NCBI RefSeq assembly: GCF_002288925.2
Contig: NW_022098008.1
Coordinates: 6,471,972-6,535,971 of the forward strand
DNA: 64,000 nucleotides
Origin: Delphinapterus leucas
Taxonomy: Eukaryota > Chordata > Mammalia > Artiodactyla > Monodontidae
Reading direction: 5' to 3'
Shown: positions 11,689-22,172 of the stretch, one piece after another
How positions within the stretch are numbered: the first letter of the stretch is position 1
Layout: the number at the start of each line of letters is the position of its first letter
Made by a program: the position numbers and the translations under genes
The notes under the pieces: model-generated
What the model saw: only the letters and a program-made list of their open reading frames with translations
Databases searched by the model: none
Told to the model about the DNA's origin: nothing

Positions 11689-11705
11689 TATATACACTAT
11701 ATACA
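11689..11705 (-). other. Pumilio response element doublet
   Basis: The plus strand reads TATATACA twice, at 11689-11696 and 11698-11705, one base apart. On the RNA strand this is two TGTATATA sites in tandem, apparently a local duplication of the single site found in other units. Confidence 0.75.
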
Positions 11706-12479
11706 CAGCAAAGTGAAACAAAATGCAGGAACATAAAAAAGACAATGGTTAATCTTGCCTCACTATAAACACACTGGCACGGAGCTCTCTGCACTTCCTT
11801 CTCCTCCCCCCGACCTTGCACCAGTGCACAAACAAACACAGTGCATACCGCGTACTGTTCAAAAAGATGGTTTGGCCACCCCTCCCCCCCAAAACAACAT
11901 TTCATACGAATTTTAACAAAAAGATATTTACAAAATGTCTTTTTACTACCTCTACTTTGAACATATATCAGGGACTTTAGAAGATCTAGAAAGACTAGAT
12001 ATTTCAAAAAAGTACTTACTGTCAACTACACATACAGTAGTAAGGAGTAAAATGCACACACAAAACTGGTTCTAATACGCAAATGTCTTCTAACTGTGAT
12101 CAGTCTGGCACAGAACCTTCTTTTCTTCCTCCTCAACGTCTTCCATTCCATGTCCTCTAACCCACGGAACAAACGTGGACCTCTGTGGCTCCTGATGTCG
12201 CCTCTAGAGGCGGTCAAACAACTCCATTTCGAAAAGTCATTTCCAGAAGACATTACTTTTCTACGGTTTATTTTAAAGGAACAAATGGCATTTACAAGAC
12301 ATGTGATTTTCTAACTCTATCATATGTCGTTAACCTCTTCGCATCTAGAAGGCCTAGATGTAGCGAAAAGTTTTCTTTCGAAAGGTTGGGGGGAAAGTTG
12401 AGAGCAGCTTTTTCATATTATATACACAGGCCTTCTATAAACGGCCAGTAAGTCTTCCCAAAGGGTGGCAGGCACTTCC

Positions 12480-13145
12480 TATTGGCCGCACGTGGTACGT
12501 GATTCTACCATTTCTATCTTCCGACATCGAGGTCTTGGTAGAACGACGACCAACCGCCCTATGACCTGCTAACTTTCCACCCGTCGTCGACCGGGGCTCC
12601 GCTCACCTTCCGGGCCCGTTCAGGCCTTCGTCCGTCGTTGTCTGGACGAGGTGAGGTCTCATCCCACTGGGACAGAGAGGTCCCCTCAGGTCCCGGATCA
12701 CGCGGGCTCCAAGGCCTAAGGGTGGCCGAGCTGGCGTCCACGTAGACCCCCCCTTCCCAGGCCCTCGAGGCTCTCCAATGGCCGCCATGCTTCTCTCCCT
12801 GCCACGCCTGATGCCCAAAGGTGCCACGTCCTCGGTGGCCTGCCGGAGGCTTCGCCTAACCCCTGCAGCGTGGAGTCTAGAGACCCGGCGGTGGGCGGGA
12901 TCTGGGCTCCGAGGGGCCGCCGCCGTTAGGTCGCGGAGGTGGGGTGGGGGAGCAGTTCTTTGCTGCTTCCAGGCTCGGGCGCTGCCAGTGGGCAGCTGCG
13001 GCGAGGGCTCTGGGGCTCGGCAAGACACAGCCTGAGCCTGTCCCGGGGGACCCCCAGTTCACCTGCCGACCGGAGGCCGGAGGGCCTGGAGGGCCCCGGG
13101 CCAGAAGGCCGAGATCCGCTTCTCACCGCGCTCTCAGCCGGAACT
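12480..13145. promoter_or_regulatory. CpG-rich promoter region of NORAD
   Basis: This stretch is sharply richer in G+C and CpG than the AT-rich DNA on either side and covers the 5' end of the minus-strand RNA. A YY1-like site (minus strand AAGCATGGCGGC) lies near 12778-12790; YY1 sites commonly sit just downstream of start sites, which suggests initiation near or just above 12.79 kb. A CpG promoter may fire both ways, but no coding gene starts on the plus strand; the short frames here are chance GC-rich frames. Confidence 0.65.
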
Positions 13146-16100
13146 CCAAACTTAACATTTAAGAAGTGTTTTTCGATTACCTATGGGGAAAGGGACATGA
13201 CAAATCTTGCTATATGTCCATTGAACATGAATATGCAAAGAATGTTAATTTTGGCAAATATGCAGCAGTTACAGATTGAAGCGGATGCTGTACTGTAATT
13301 TATTAAGGCATTAGGCTCATATGTAGGTATAAATTTCCCCTTTTCTTCCAAAAGTGCATTAGTGCAATTAAAAGAAACAATTCATTGCTATTTATCTTTT
13401 TATTTTATTTCATTTTAATTTTTATAATTAAAAATGATTATATGTATATCAAGTGCAATAAAAGGAAATTTTTACTGTGTTTCTTTCTTACCATTATTAT
13501 TATGTGTTTCACTACATAGCTACTACTGAAAATAATTGTCACAAAGAGGAGGTGATGGTAAACCATGATCTACCAGGTGTCTGACATGTTAATTAGGCTG
13601 CTGCTGACCTGAAGTTTGGCTTCAGTAAAAAGGAGTATTGTAGGCTCACAATAATAAAGAACACAGCTTCGTGGGGGAGGTGCTTTCTGTTGGGAAGGAA
13701 GAAGTCTTTCATTAAAAAAAAAAGAAAAAAAAAAACTAATGAAAGAAAAAGAAAAAGATTTAAAATGTTTACCGTTTTCTTAACATGCGATAATTTTTTT
13801 TACTATGTTAAGATAAAGAAATTGGAATATAGAACGTCTAGCACATGACCATCATTCCTTTGCTTTCATTATTTCTGTCATTAAAAAAAATGCACTTTCT
13901 TCATCGTTTAGCATCTTACACGGCCTCTGAATGACCACTGGTGGGTGTGAGGTTGCTGAAGTGGAATTTCATGTCTGCTGTAATATATTAGCAGAATACG
14001 AAGTGGAATTTGGTCAGGATTGTTTTGTTCCCTTGGGCTTGTAATTTGGCCATAAGGGTCGCACAGGCTCTGATGGAGCAACATGGCAGCCGTGAAGGTC
14101 GAGGGGGAAATGGATGGTCACAGTCACACACACATCCTCTTGAAGGCCTGTGTGGCTGGTGTGAGCCCGGATGCGCTTTGGCAACGGTAAGACACTTAGC
14201 TCCACGGTGACCAGTGATCACCACCCCAGCCCTTTATCCAAAGATTGCAAAGCAGTCTGCCCGGATCTTTTAGTTTTTTAAATTGCATCAAATTGAGAAA
14301 ATGTATGATGGTGTTTCTGTATGTATTAATTACATTCTAGTTTCTGAACATTCACCTTTTTTTAACTTCAGTTTTCAAATACATATAAGAAAAGCTGATT
14401 TTTTAAAAATAAGTATTAGACTATAAGCCAAGGACAAGTGCAATATTCATTATAAAAGACACCTTTCATTTCTTCTAATGGTGTAAGACAAATGTGGCTT
14501 AAAATGGCCTGGAAACTTAGCGGGTCTTTATGGCTTCAAGTTCTCCTCACAACTCCATCCACACTTTTGATACAGGTTTTCTGAAAAGGCAACAGGACAC
14601 TCTTTTACTCTGTGCAGGATGAGACTTAATTGCATAGTATTTCTTTAATGGTTAATCATAAAGTCAGTGATGTACACGGAGTGATACCTCACATCTTTTT
14701 CTCTGCAAAGAATCCCGACAGTATTTTGAGCTGGCAGCTCTGGGTAAATGGCAGCGGGGTGCAGCTTAATGGCACATACATCTCTCGGTCTGTTTGCCTT
14801 CACGTGACCTAGAATTCTGCCCGGTAGACTTGGTGTGAAAGCCTGTGTCACACCGTCTATCTTCTGCGAAAATTATTAAACCTTTATCAATATTGGTAAC
14901 TGGGTAGAAAGGTTAACCTAAGTGAACAGGAATCTTGATGATGGTCCATGAGATGAGTTAACAGATTTCAAGTCCTTAGAGCTATGCCAGATACAAAATA
15001 AGGATTTACAGTGTGCTGCTATTTATTGCTGATACTAGTCCTGTTGCTACTATGCTCCTGCCCCTAGAACTTCTACATTTATTCCTGCAACACCCCTTTG
15101 TGGCTGGGCGTGCTCTGAATTCCAGAAGTGTGTTTGATGTATGGCAAGGTCACTTTGATACATTTCTCATTTCCCTGGCAAGCGCCCACCCCATTGCGTG
15201 GTTCCAGAGCACACATCTGTCTCCCTGGCCCTCGATTCAATAGCAGTTAACTCAGCACCTCTCACCAGCTTTAATTCATGGTCCAAAGGTTAACAGGTAA
15301 AGGAACAGGTTTGGAAAAGTTCTAAATCATGTTTCTGTTTTTCCAGGTGGATGACTTTAACAAAAGAGCATGACTCCATTGGGTCTAAGAGCAGTTAAAT
15401 TCTGCCTTTATTTCAGAACGTATCTGTAGGTTATTAAGATTTTTTTTCTTCAGTGTTTTCAAGGGGAAGTGAGAAACCTGTATTTTCTTTGTAAGAAGTT
15501 TCTCAGGAAGATATGTGAACTACTGTCACGAGACCTACTGCAGCGAGGAGACTTAGCCACATGCACAGATTATTTTCCCATTTGAACACTATTTAACGGC
15601 CATTACGTTAAATAAGCTAGGGTTGTAGCAGGTTATGGCTCACCTGCATTTTTGCTTAATTACTAGTCAAAAGGAATAAACTGGGGAGGGTTTTGTTTGA
15701 GCTGGACTAGAAAAACCCAGAGGATGAGTGTGATTTGCTCCAATGAGATTTGGGACCATACTGCTAACCAGGCAGCCTTGTGGGGATGCACTTAGGGATG
15801 CACTGATGGGCTTTAATAATTTCAGACCCAGTGCCCAGCACGTGTCGCAATTCTGGTAGACGACATCGTTGACTGTGAAATCTAAAGGTCAAGAGAAAAG
15901 TGAAGGGAGATATTTCTTGCCCACCTTCTCCCTAGAATATCAGATCTGCTGTTCCTCTTGCTGGATAAATGAAGTAATAGTAGCCAAAATTCAAAATAGT
16001 TCCCCACAGAGGAGTAAATGCCCTGGTTTTCTTAGAGGGACTCAAACATGCCTAAATGGGGCTCAATTCCTCCTTCCAACGTGCCAAAGCTGACCTGAGC

Positions 16101-16740
16101 CGAGTCCCCAAGTCGACAGGTATTAGAACCCCGTGTCTCTCAGTTTTCCTTCTATGATGAAGCAAGTGCGTCAGCCTATGTCTAGTTAGTTTCTGGAATA
16201 TCTTATCAAAGATGGTTCTCAGAAGAAAGGAATTTTTCTGTAGTTTATCAGCCTTTGAGGCTTAGCTATTCAGGTTTAGCAAGAGGGGGTGGGAAGGAAC
16301 AGCTGTGGGACCCAGATATTAAGGCTAAAACAGTAAAAACAGCCAGCAGACCATGTTAACAGGGTGTCTCTGAGAGGAGTGCTGTCCCTGGCAGCCCCCA
16401 AGCATCTGCTGATGACGGCGAGGAATCGTGTCTGGAGCCTGAGGCGGCGAGGGTGGGATTCTGACAAGTTTACAGCATGGACCCTAATCGAGTGATGTCA
16501 CTTCACAGTCTCCCTCCCAGCTGCAGGGGAGGAATCCTCCCACTCTCCATGCTGGGGCTGTGGGAAAGAATGGGCTCTGTGACCTTTTCAGCCACTCAGC
16601 ATCACTTGGCTGGGAAAGCTGGGTCAGACCGGAGAGTCTCCTGAGGCTGGAGAAACAGACAGAGACAGCGGAGGACTGGAGCAGCAGGGACATTACTGAG
16701 TGGCCCAGCTACAAAGCTGGGAGCTGTGTTTTCAGCTTAA
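13146..16740. other. Upstream flank of NORAD, no recognised gene or repeat
   Basis: This is apparently single-copy DNA of mixed composition with an A-rich patch near 13710-13760. Frames up to about 80 codons are present but show no domain, start context or splice pattern that I can support. Confidence 0.45.
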
Positions 16741-16751
16741 TGTACATGTTG

Positions 16752-16952
16752 ATTCATCCATCCATCCATCTGTCATCCACTCATCCATCCATCATCCATC
16801 CACCTATCCATCCCTCCATCATCCAGTCATCCATCCATTAACCATCCACCCATCCACTCATCCATCTATCCATCCATCCACCATCCACTCACCTATCCAT
16901 CCATTATCCATCCACCCATCCATCCACTCACTCCACTCATCCATCCAACAAA
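16752..16952. repeat. (ATCC)n-type microsatellite, imperfect
   Basis: About 200 bases of 'catccatccatc' and variants with 'ctcat', 'cacc' and 'tatcc' interruptions. The apparent [11 protein letters not shown] peptide frames are translations of this repeat. Confidence 0.92.
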
Positions 16953-17004
16953 TGCTCATTGATCAACTGCTACAACCCTGCTTTTTTCTACTATTATTTA
17001 AATT

Positions 17005-17523
17005 TTAAAATTTTAAAAATTTGTATTGGAGTATAGTTGCTTTACAATACTGTGTTAGTTTATACTGTGCAGCAAAATGAATCAGCTATATGTATACATA
17101 TATCCCTAATTTTTGGATTTCCTTCTCATTTAGGTCACCACAGAGCACTGAGTAGAGTTCCCTGTGCTATACAGTAGGTTCTCATTAGTTATCTGTTTTA
17201 CACAAAGTATCAATAGTTTATATATGTCAATCCCGATCTCCCAATTCACCCCCCTTCCCCCTCCCCCTTGGTATCCATACGTTTGTTCTCTATGTCTGTA
17301 TCTCTATTTCTGCTTTGTAAAGAAGATCATCTATACCAATTTTTTCAGATTCCACATATATACATTAATATATGATATTTGTTTTTCTCTTTCTGAATTA
17401 CTTCACTCTGTATGACAGTCTCTAGGTCCTTCCATGTCTCTACAAATGACCCAATTTCGTTCCTTTCTATGGCTGAGTAATATTCCATTGTATATATGTA
17501 CCACTTCTTTTTATCCATTCCTC
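17005..17523 (-). mobile_element. 5'-truncated L1, antisense
   Basis: The reversed L1 3' end ('attggagtatagttgcttta') runs to 'taatattccattgtatatat' and stops at 'ccattcctctg', where the polyT of the next L1 begins. Confidence 0.85.
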
Positions 17524-18078
17524 TGTTTTTTTTTTTTTTTAACATCTTTACTGGAGTATAATTGCTTTACGATGGTGTGTTAGTTTCTGCTTTAGAACAA
17601 AGTGAATCAGCTATACATAAACATATATTCCCATTTCTTCTCCCTCTTGCCTCTCCCTCCCACCCTCCCTATCCCACCCCTCTAGGTGGTCACAAAGCAC
17701 AGAGCTTATCTCCCTGTGCTATGTGGCTGCTTCCCACTAGCTATCTATTTTATGTTTGGTAGTGTACATATGTCCATGCCACTCTCTCACTTCATCCCAG
17801 TTTACCCTTCCCCTTCCCCATGTCCTCAAGTCCATTCTCTACATCTGCGACTTTATTCCCGTCCTGCCACTAGGTTCTTCAGAACCCTTTTTTTTTTAGA
17901 TTCCATATATGTGTGTTAGCATATGGTATTTGTTTTCCTCTTTCTGACTTACTTCACTCTGTATGACAGTCTCTAGGTCCATCCACCTCACTGTAAATAA
18001 CTAAATTTTGTTTCTTTTTATGGCTGAGTAATATACCATTGTATATATGTGCCACGTCTTCTTTATCCATTCATCTGT

Positions 18079-20873
18079 TTATGGACACTTACGTTGCTTC
18101 CATGTCCTGGCTATTGTAAATAGACCTCCAATGAACATTGTGGTACATGACTCTTTTTGAATTAAGGTTTTCTCAAGGTATATGCCCAGTAGTGGAATTG
18201 CTGGGTCGTATGGTAGTTCTATTTGTAGTTTTTTAAGGAACCTCCATACTGTTCTCCATAGTGGTTGTATCCATTTACATTCCAACCAACAGTGCAAGAG
18301 GGTTCCCTTTTCTCCACACCCTCTCCAGCATTTATTGTTTGTAGATTTTTTGATGATGGCCATTCTGACTGGTGTGAGGTGATACCTCATTGTAGCTTTG
18401 ATTTGCATTTCTCTAATGATTAGTGATGTTGAGCATCCTTTCATATGTTTGTTGGCAGTCTGTATATCTTCTTTGGAAAAATGTCTGTTTAGGTCTTCTG
18501 CCCATTTTTTGATTGGGTTGTTTGTTTTTTTAATATTGAGCTGCATGAGCTGGTAAATTTTGGAGATTAATCCTTTGTCAGTTGTTTCATTAGCAAATAT
18601 TTTCTCCCATTCTGAGGGTTGTCTTTTCATCTTGTTGATGGTTTCCTTTGCTGTGCAAAAGCTTTTAAGTTTCATTAGGTCCCATTTGTTTATTTTTGTT
18701 TTTATTTCCATTTCTCTAGGAGGTGGGTCAAAAAGGATCTTGCTGTGATTTATGTCATAGAGTGTTCTGCCTATGTTTTCCTCTAAGAGTTTGATAGTGT
18801 CTGGCCTTACATTTAGGTCTTTAGTCCATTTTGAATTTATTTTTGTATATGGTGTTAAGGAGTGTTCTAATTTCATTCTTTTACATGTAGCTGTCCAGTT
18901 TTTCCATCACCACTTATTGAAGAGGCTGTCTTTTCTCTACTGTATATTCTTGCCTCTTTTATCAAACATAAGGTGACCATATGTGTGTGGGTTTATCTCT
19001 GGGCTTTCTATCCTGTTCCATTGATCTATATTTCTGTGTTTGTGCCAGTACCATACTGTCTTGATTACTGTAGATTTGTAGTATAGTCTGAAGTCAGGGA
19101 GCCTGATTCCTCCAGCTCCATTTTTCTTTCTCAGGATTGCTTTGGCAATTCAGGGTCTTTTGTGTTTCCATACAAGTTGTGAAATTTTTTGTTCTAGTTC
19201 TGTGAAAAATGCCATTGGTAGTTTGATAGGAATTGCATTGAATCTGTAGATTGCTTTGGGTAGTATAGCCATTTTCACAATGTTGATTCTTCCAATCCAA
19301 GAACATGGTATATCTCTCCATCTGTTTGGATCATCTTTAATTTCTTTCATCAGTGTCTTATAGTTTCCTGCATACAGGTCTTTTGTCTTCTTAAGTAGGT
19401 TTATTCCTAGGTACCTTATTCTTTGTTTACAATTGTAAATGGGAGTGTTTCCTTAATTTCTCTTTCAGATTTTTCCTCATTAGTGTATAGGAATGCAAGA
19501 GATTTCTGTGCACTAACTTTGTATCCTGCCACTTTACCAAATTCATTGATTAGCTCTAGTAGTTTTCTTGTAGAGCCTTTAGGATTCTCTATGTATAGTA
19601 TCATGTTACCTGCAAACAGTGACAGCTTTACTTCTTCTTTTCCGATTTGGATTCCTTATATATCTTTCTCTTCTCTGATTGCTGTGGCTAAAACTTCCAG
19701 AGCTATGTTGAATAAGAGTCGTGAGAGTGGGCAACCTTGTCTTCTTCCTGATCTTAGTGGAAATGGTTTCAGTTTTTCACCATTAAGAGCAATGCTGGCT
19801 GTGGGTTTGTCATACATGGCCTTTACTATGTTGAGGTAAGTTCCCTCTATGCCTACTTTCTGGAGGGTTTTTATCATAAATGTGTGTTGAATTTTGTCAA
19901 AAGCTTTTTCTGCTTCTATTGAGATGATCATATGGTTTTTCTCCTTCAGTTTGCTAATATGGTGTATCACATTGATTGATTTGTGTATATTGAAGAATCC
20001 TTGCATTCCTGAGATAAACCCCACTTGATCGTGGTGTACGATCCTTTTAATGTGCTGTTGGATCCTGTTTGCTAGTATTTTGCTGAGGATTTTTTTCATC
20101 AACATTCATCAGTGATATTGGCCTGTAGTTTTCTTTGTTTTTTTGTGGTACGCAGGCCTCTCACTGTTGTGGCCTCTCCCATTGCAGAGCACAGGCTCAG
20201 GACGTGCAGGCTCAGCGGCCATGGCTCACAGACCCAGCCACTCTGCAGCACGTGGAAACTTCCCAGACTGGGGCACGAACCCGTGTCCCCTGCATTGGCA
20301 GTCAGACTCTCAACTACTGCACCACCAGGGAAGCCCAGTTTTCTTTGTTTTTGACATCTTTGTTTGGTTTTGGTATCAGAGTGATGGTGTTCTCATAGAA
20401 TGAGTTTGGGTGTGTTCTTCCCTCTGCTATATTTTGGAAGAGTTTGAGAAGGATAGGTGTTAGCTCTTCTCTAAATGTTTGGTAGAATTTGCCTGTGAAG
20501 CCATCTGGTCCTGGGCTTTTGTTTGTTGGAAGATTTTTCATCACAGTCTCAATATCAATGCTTGTGATTTGTCTGTTTATACTTTTTATTTCTCCCTGGT
20601 TCAGTCTCGCAAGATTGTGCTTTTCTAAGAATTTGTCCATTTCTTCCAGATTGTCCATTTTATTGGCATATGCTTGCTTGTAGTAATCTCTCATGATCCT
20701 TTGTATTTCTGCAGTGTCAGTTGTTGCTTCTCCTTTTTCATTTCTAATTCTATTGATTTGAGTCTTCTCCCTGTTTTTCTTGATGAGTCTGGCTAATGGT
20801 TTATCAATTTTGTTTATCTTCTCAAAGAACCAGCTTTTAGTTTTATTGATCTTTGCTATTGTTTCCTTCATTT
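18079..20873 (-). pseudogene. L1 ORF2 (reverse transcriptase) remnant
   Basis: Reading right to left, pieces in three frames match L1 ORF2: the start of RT ('[16 protein letters not shown]', 20314-20871), the RT core ('[20 protein letters not shown]', 19656-20105), the post-palm part ('[19 protein letters not shown]', 19416-19604), and the Cys-rich C-terminus with '[18 protein letters not shown]' (18079-18876). The N-terminal endonuclease is lost in the gap. A SINE splits the RT domain at 20143-20336. The conserved SIDAEKAF reads SIEAEKAF, and the FADD catalytic box reads FAGN, so both catalytic aspartate sites are damaged. Frameshifts separate the pieces. Known: ORF2p copies L1 RNA into DNA at the nick; this copy cannot. 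Confidence 0.85.
20143..20336 (-). mobile_element. CHR-type SINE inside L1 ORF2, antisense
   Basis: Reversed SINE ending 'accaccagggaagccc', flanked by 'agttttctttgttttt' at 20127-20142 and 20337-20352, a 16-bp target duplication. It post-dates the L1. Confidence 0.92.
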
Positions 20874-20876
20874 CTG

Positions 20877-21276
20877 NNNNNNNNNNNNNNNNNNNNNNNN
20901 NNNNNNNNNNNNNNNNNNNNNNNNNNNNNNNNNNNNNNNNNNNNNNNNNNNNNNNNNNNNNNNNNNNNNNNNNNNNNNNNNNNNNNNNNNNNNNNNNNNN
21001 NNNNNNNNNNNNNNNNNNNNNNNNNNNNNNNNNNNNNNNNNNNNNNNNNNNNNNNNNNNNNNNNNNNNNNNNNNNNNNNNNNNNNNNNNNNNNNNNNNNN
21101 NNNNNNNNNNNNNNNNNNNNNNNNNNNNNNNNNNNNNNNNNNNNNNNNNNNNNNNNNNNNNNNNNNNNNNNNNNNNNNNNNNNNNNNNNNNNNNNNNNNN
21201 NNNNNNNNNNNNNNNNNNNNNNNNNNNNNNNNNNNNNNNNNNNNNNNNNNNNNNNNNNNNNNNNNNNNNNNNNNNN
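20877..21276. other. Assembly gap (400 N)
   Basis: Exactly 400 undetermined bases inside the L1. The round number suggests an estimated or collapsed gap. Nothing can be said of its content. Confidence 0.99.
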
Positions 21277-21775
21277 TTACTGTGTTTGGGGTCTCCTTTT
21301 CACAGGAGGCAGGTTCATTTTTCTCCTTGTTTTTGGTGTCTACCCCCTGTGGGTAAGTTTTGTTCAGTGGGTGGGTTGTGTAGGCTTCCTGGTGGAGGGG
21401 ACTGGTGCCTGTGTTCTGGTGGGTGAGGCTGGATCTTGTCTTTCTGGTGGGCAGGACTGTGTCTGGTTGTGTGTTTTGGGGTGTCTGTGACCTTATTATG
21501 ATTTTAGGCAGCCTTTCTGCTAATGGGTGGGGTTGTGTTCCTGTCTTGCTAGTTGTTTGGCATAGGGTGTCCCGCATTGTAGCTTGCTGGTCGTTGAGTG
21601 GAGCTGGGTCTTAGCATTGAGATGGAGATCTCTGGGAGAGCTTTTGCCATTTGATATTATATGGAGCCGGGTGGTCTCTGGTGGACAAATGTCCTGAACT
21701 TGGCTCTCCCACATCAGAGGCTTAGGCCTGACACCCAGCTGGAGCACCAAGACCCTATCATCTACACAGCTCAGA

Positions 21776-21895
21776 AGAAAAGAGAGAAAGAAGGAAAGGA
21801 AGGAAGGAAGGACAGAAGGAAGGGAGAGAGAGAGAGAGAGAGAGAGAGAGGGAAAGGAAGGAAGAGAGGAAGAAAGAAAATAAGGTAAAATAAAG
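21776..21895. repeat. Purine-rich simple repeat (GAAA/GGAA/GA)n
   Basis: Runs of 'ggaaggaagg' and '(ag)n' inside the L1 5' UTR region; the opposite strand gives serine/leucine-rich chance frames. Confidence 0.85.
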
Positions 21896-22147
21896 TTATT
21901 AAAAAATAATTTTTAAAAGTTAAAAAGTAATAAGAAAAAAAAAATGAAAGAAAGAAGAGAGCAACCAAACCAAAAAACAAATCTACCAATGATAACAAGA
22001 GCTAAAAACTATACAAAAAAACAAAAAAAAAGCAAACAACAAAAATGAACAGACAGAGCCCTAGGACAAATGGTAAAAGCAAAGCTATACAGACAAAATC
22101 ACACAAAGAAGCATACACATACACACTCACAAAAAGAGAAAAAGGAA

Positions 22148-22172
22148 ATATATATATATATATATATATATG
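22148..22172. repeat. (TA)n dinucleotide repeat
   Basis: A clean TA run in the L1 5' UTR part; a likely length-variable site. Confidence 0.9.

Larger units (their letters stand above)
8700..12440 (-). repeat. NORAD tandem unit array, alternating A and B units
   Basis: Units are recognised by the hairpin core. Clear cores lie near 9409 (A), 9736 (B), 10041 (A), 10383 (B), 10703 (A), 11037 (B), 11349 (A), 11640 (B), 11975 (A) and 12338 (B). Plus-strand A units read 'acttttaacatactttg' before the hairpin and 'ttcaaataaggactta' after it. B units read 'gtcatacactggcaacctc' before and 'aaaattaggactcat' after. Neighbouring units are about 300-350 apart, and like units about 605-700 apart. Two degenerate units near 8795 (B-like) and 9095 (A-like) lie toward the RNA 3' end. 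The same-type similarity implies dimeric duplication. Confidence 0.85.
7835..12790 (-). ncRNA. NORAD: NORAD (LINC00657) long noncoding RNA, unspliced, repeat-rich
   Basis: Seen: on the minus strand about twelve diverged units of 300-350 nt follow one another, most carrying TGTATATA or TGTAAATA, then GTGGACAAA, then a short hairpin. Exact TGTANATA sites (plus-strand coordinates) start at 8195, 8728, 9784, 9984, 10091, 10429, 10440, 10646, 10750, 11083, 11294, 11398, 11689, 11698, 11935 and 12419: sixteen on the minus strand, none found on the plus strand. No long ORF spans the region. Known: NORAD is a cytoplasmic RNA of about 5.3 kb, unspliced, with about 12 such units and 15-18 Pumilio sites; it titrates PUM1/PUM2 and is induced by DNA damage. 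Inferred: the 5' end lies in the CpG-rich block near 12.79 kb; the 3' end is set from an AATAAA near 7.85 kb, but could reach about 7.45 kb if the length matches human. The absence of flanking poly(A) and the CpG promoter argue for the real locus, not a retrocopy. Ends are uncertain; identity is fairly secure. Confidence 0.87.

Noticed and set aside
12188..12206. 'gcctctagaggc' palindrome considered as a CTCF site
   Set aside because: The spacing to GGC is one base short of the CTCF core; it is a GC-rich variant of unit sequence in the first NORAD unit.
11347..12253. Minus-strand frames of 70-134 codons inside NORAD
   Set aside because: They cross unit boundaries at different positions, are not repeated unit to unit, and lie in a known noncoding RNA layout.
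9085..12440. Centromeric or satellite DNA
   Set aside because: Only about twelve diverged units, one-sided Pumilio sites and a CpG promoter fit a transcribed gene, not a satellite.
7980..12450. CRISPR-like array of regular repeats
   Set aside because: The units are long, diverged and eukaryotic; the repeats are RNA-unit duplications with no short identical repeats and spacers.
12603..13298. Open frames of 60-141 codons on both strands in the NORAD promoter
   Set aside because: They follow from high G+C with few stop codons, overlap each other in several frames, and none has a recognisable domain.
16560..17008. His/Pro/Ser-rich repeat protein
   Set aside because: It is the translated ATCC microsatellite.
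20780..21577. Frames of 167-244 codons with long X runs
   Set aside because: They bridge 400 undetermined bases and have no coding content of their own.
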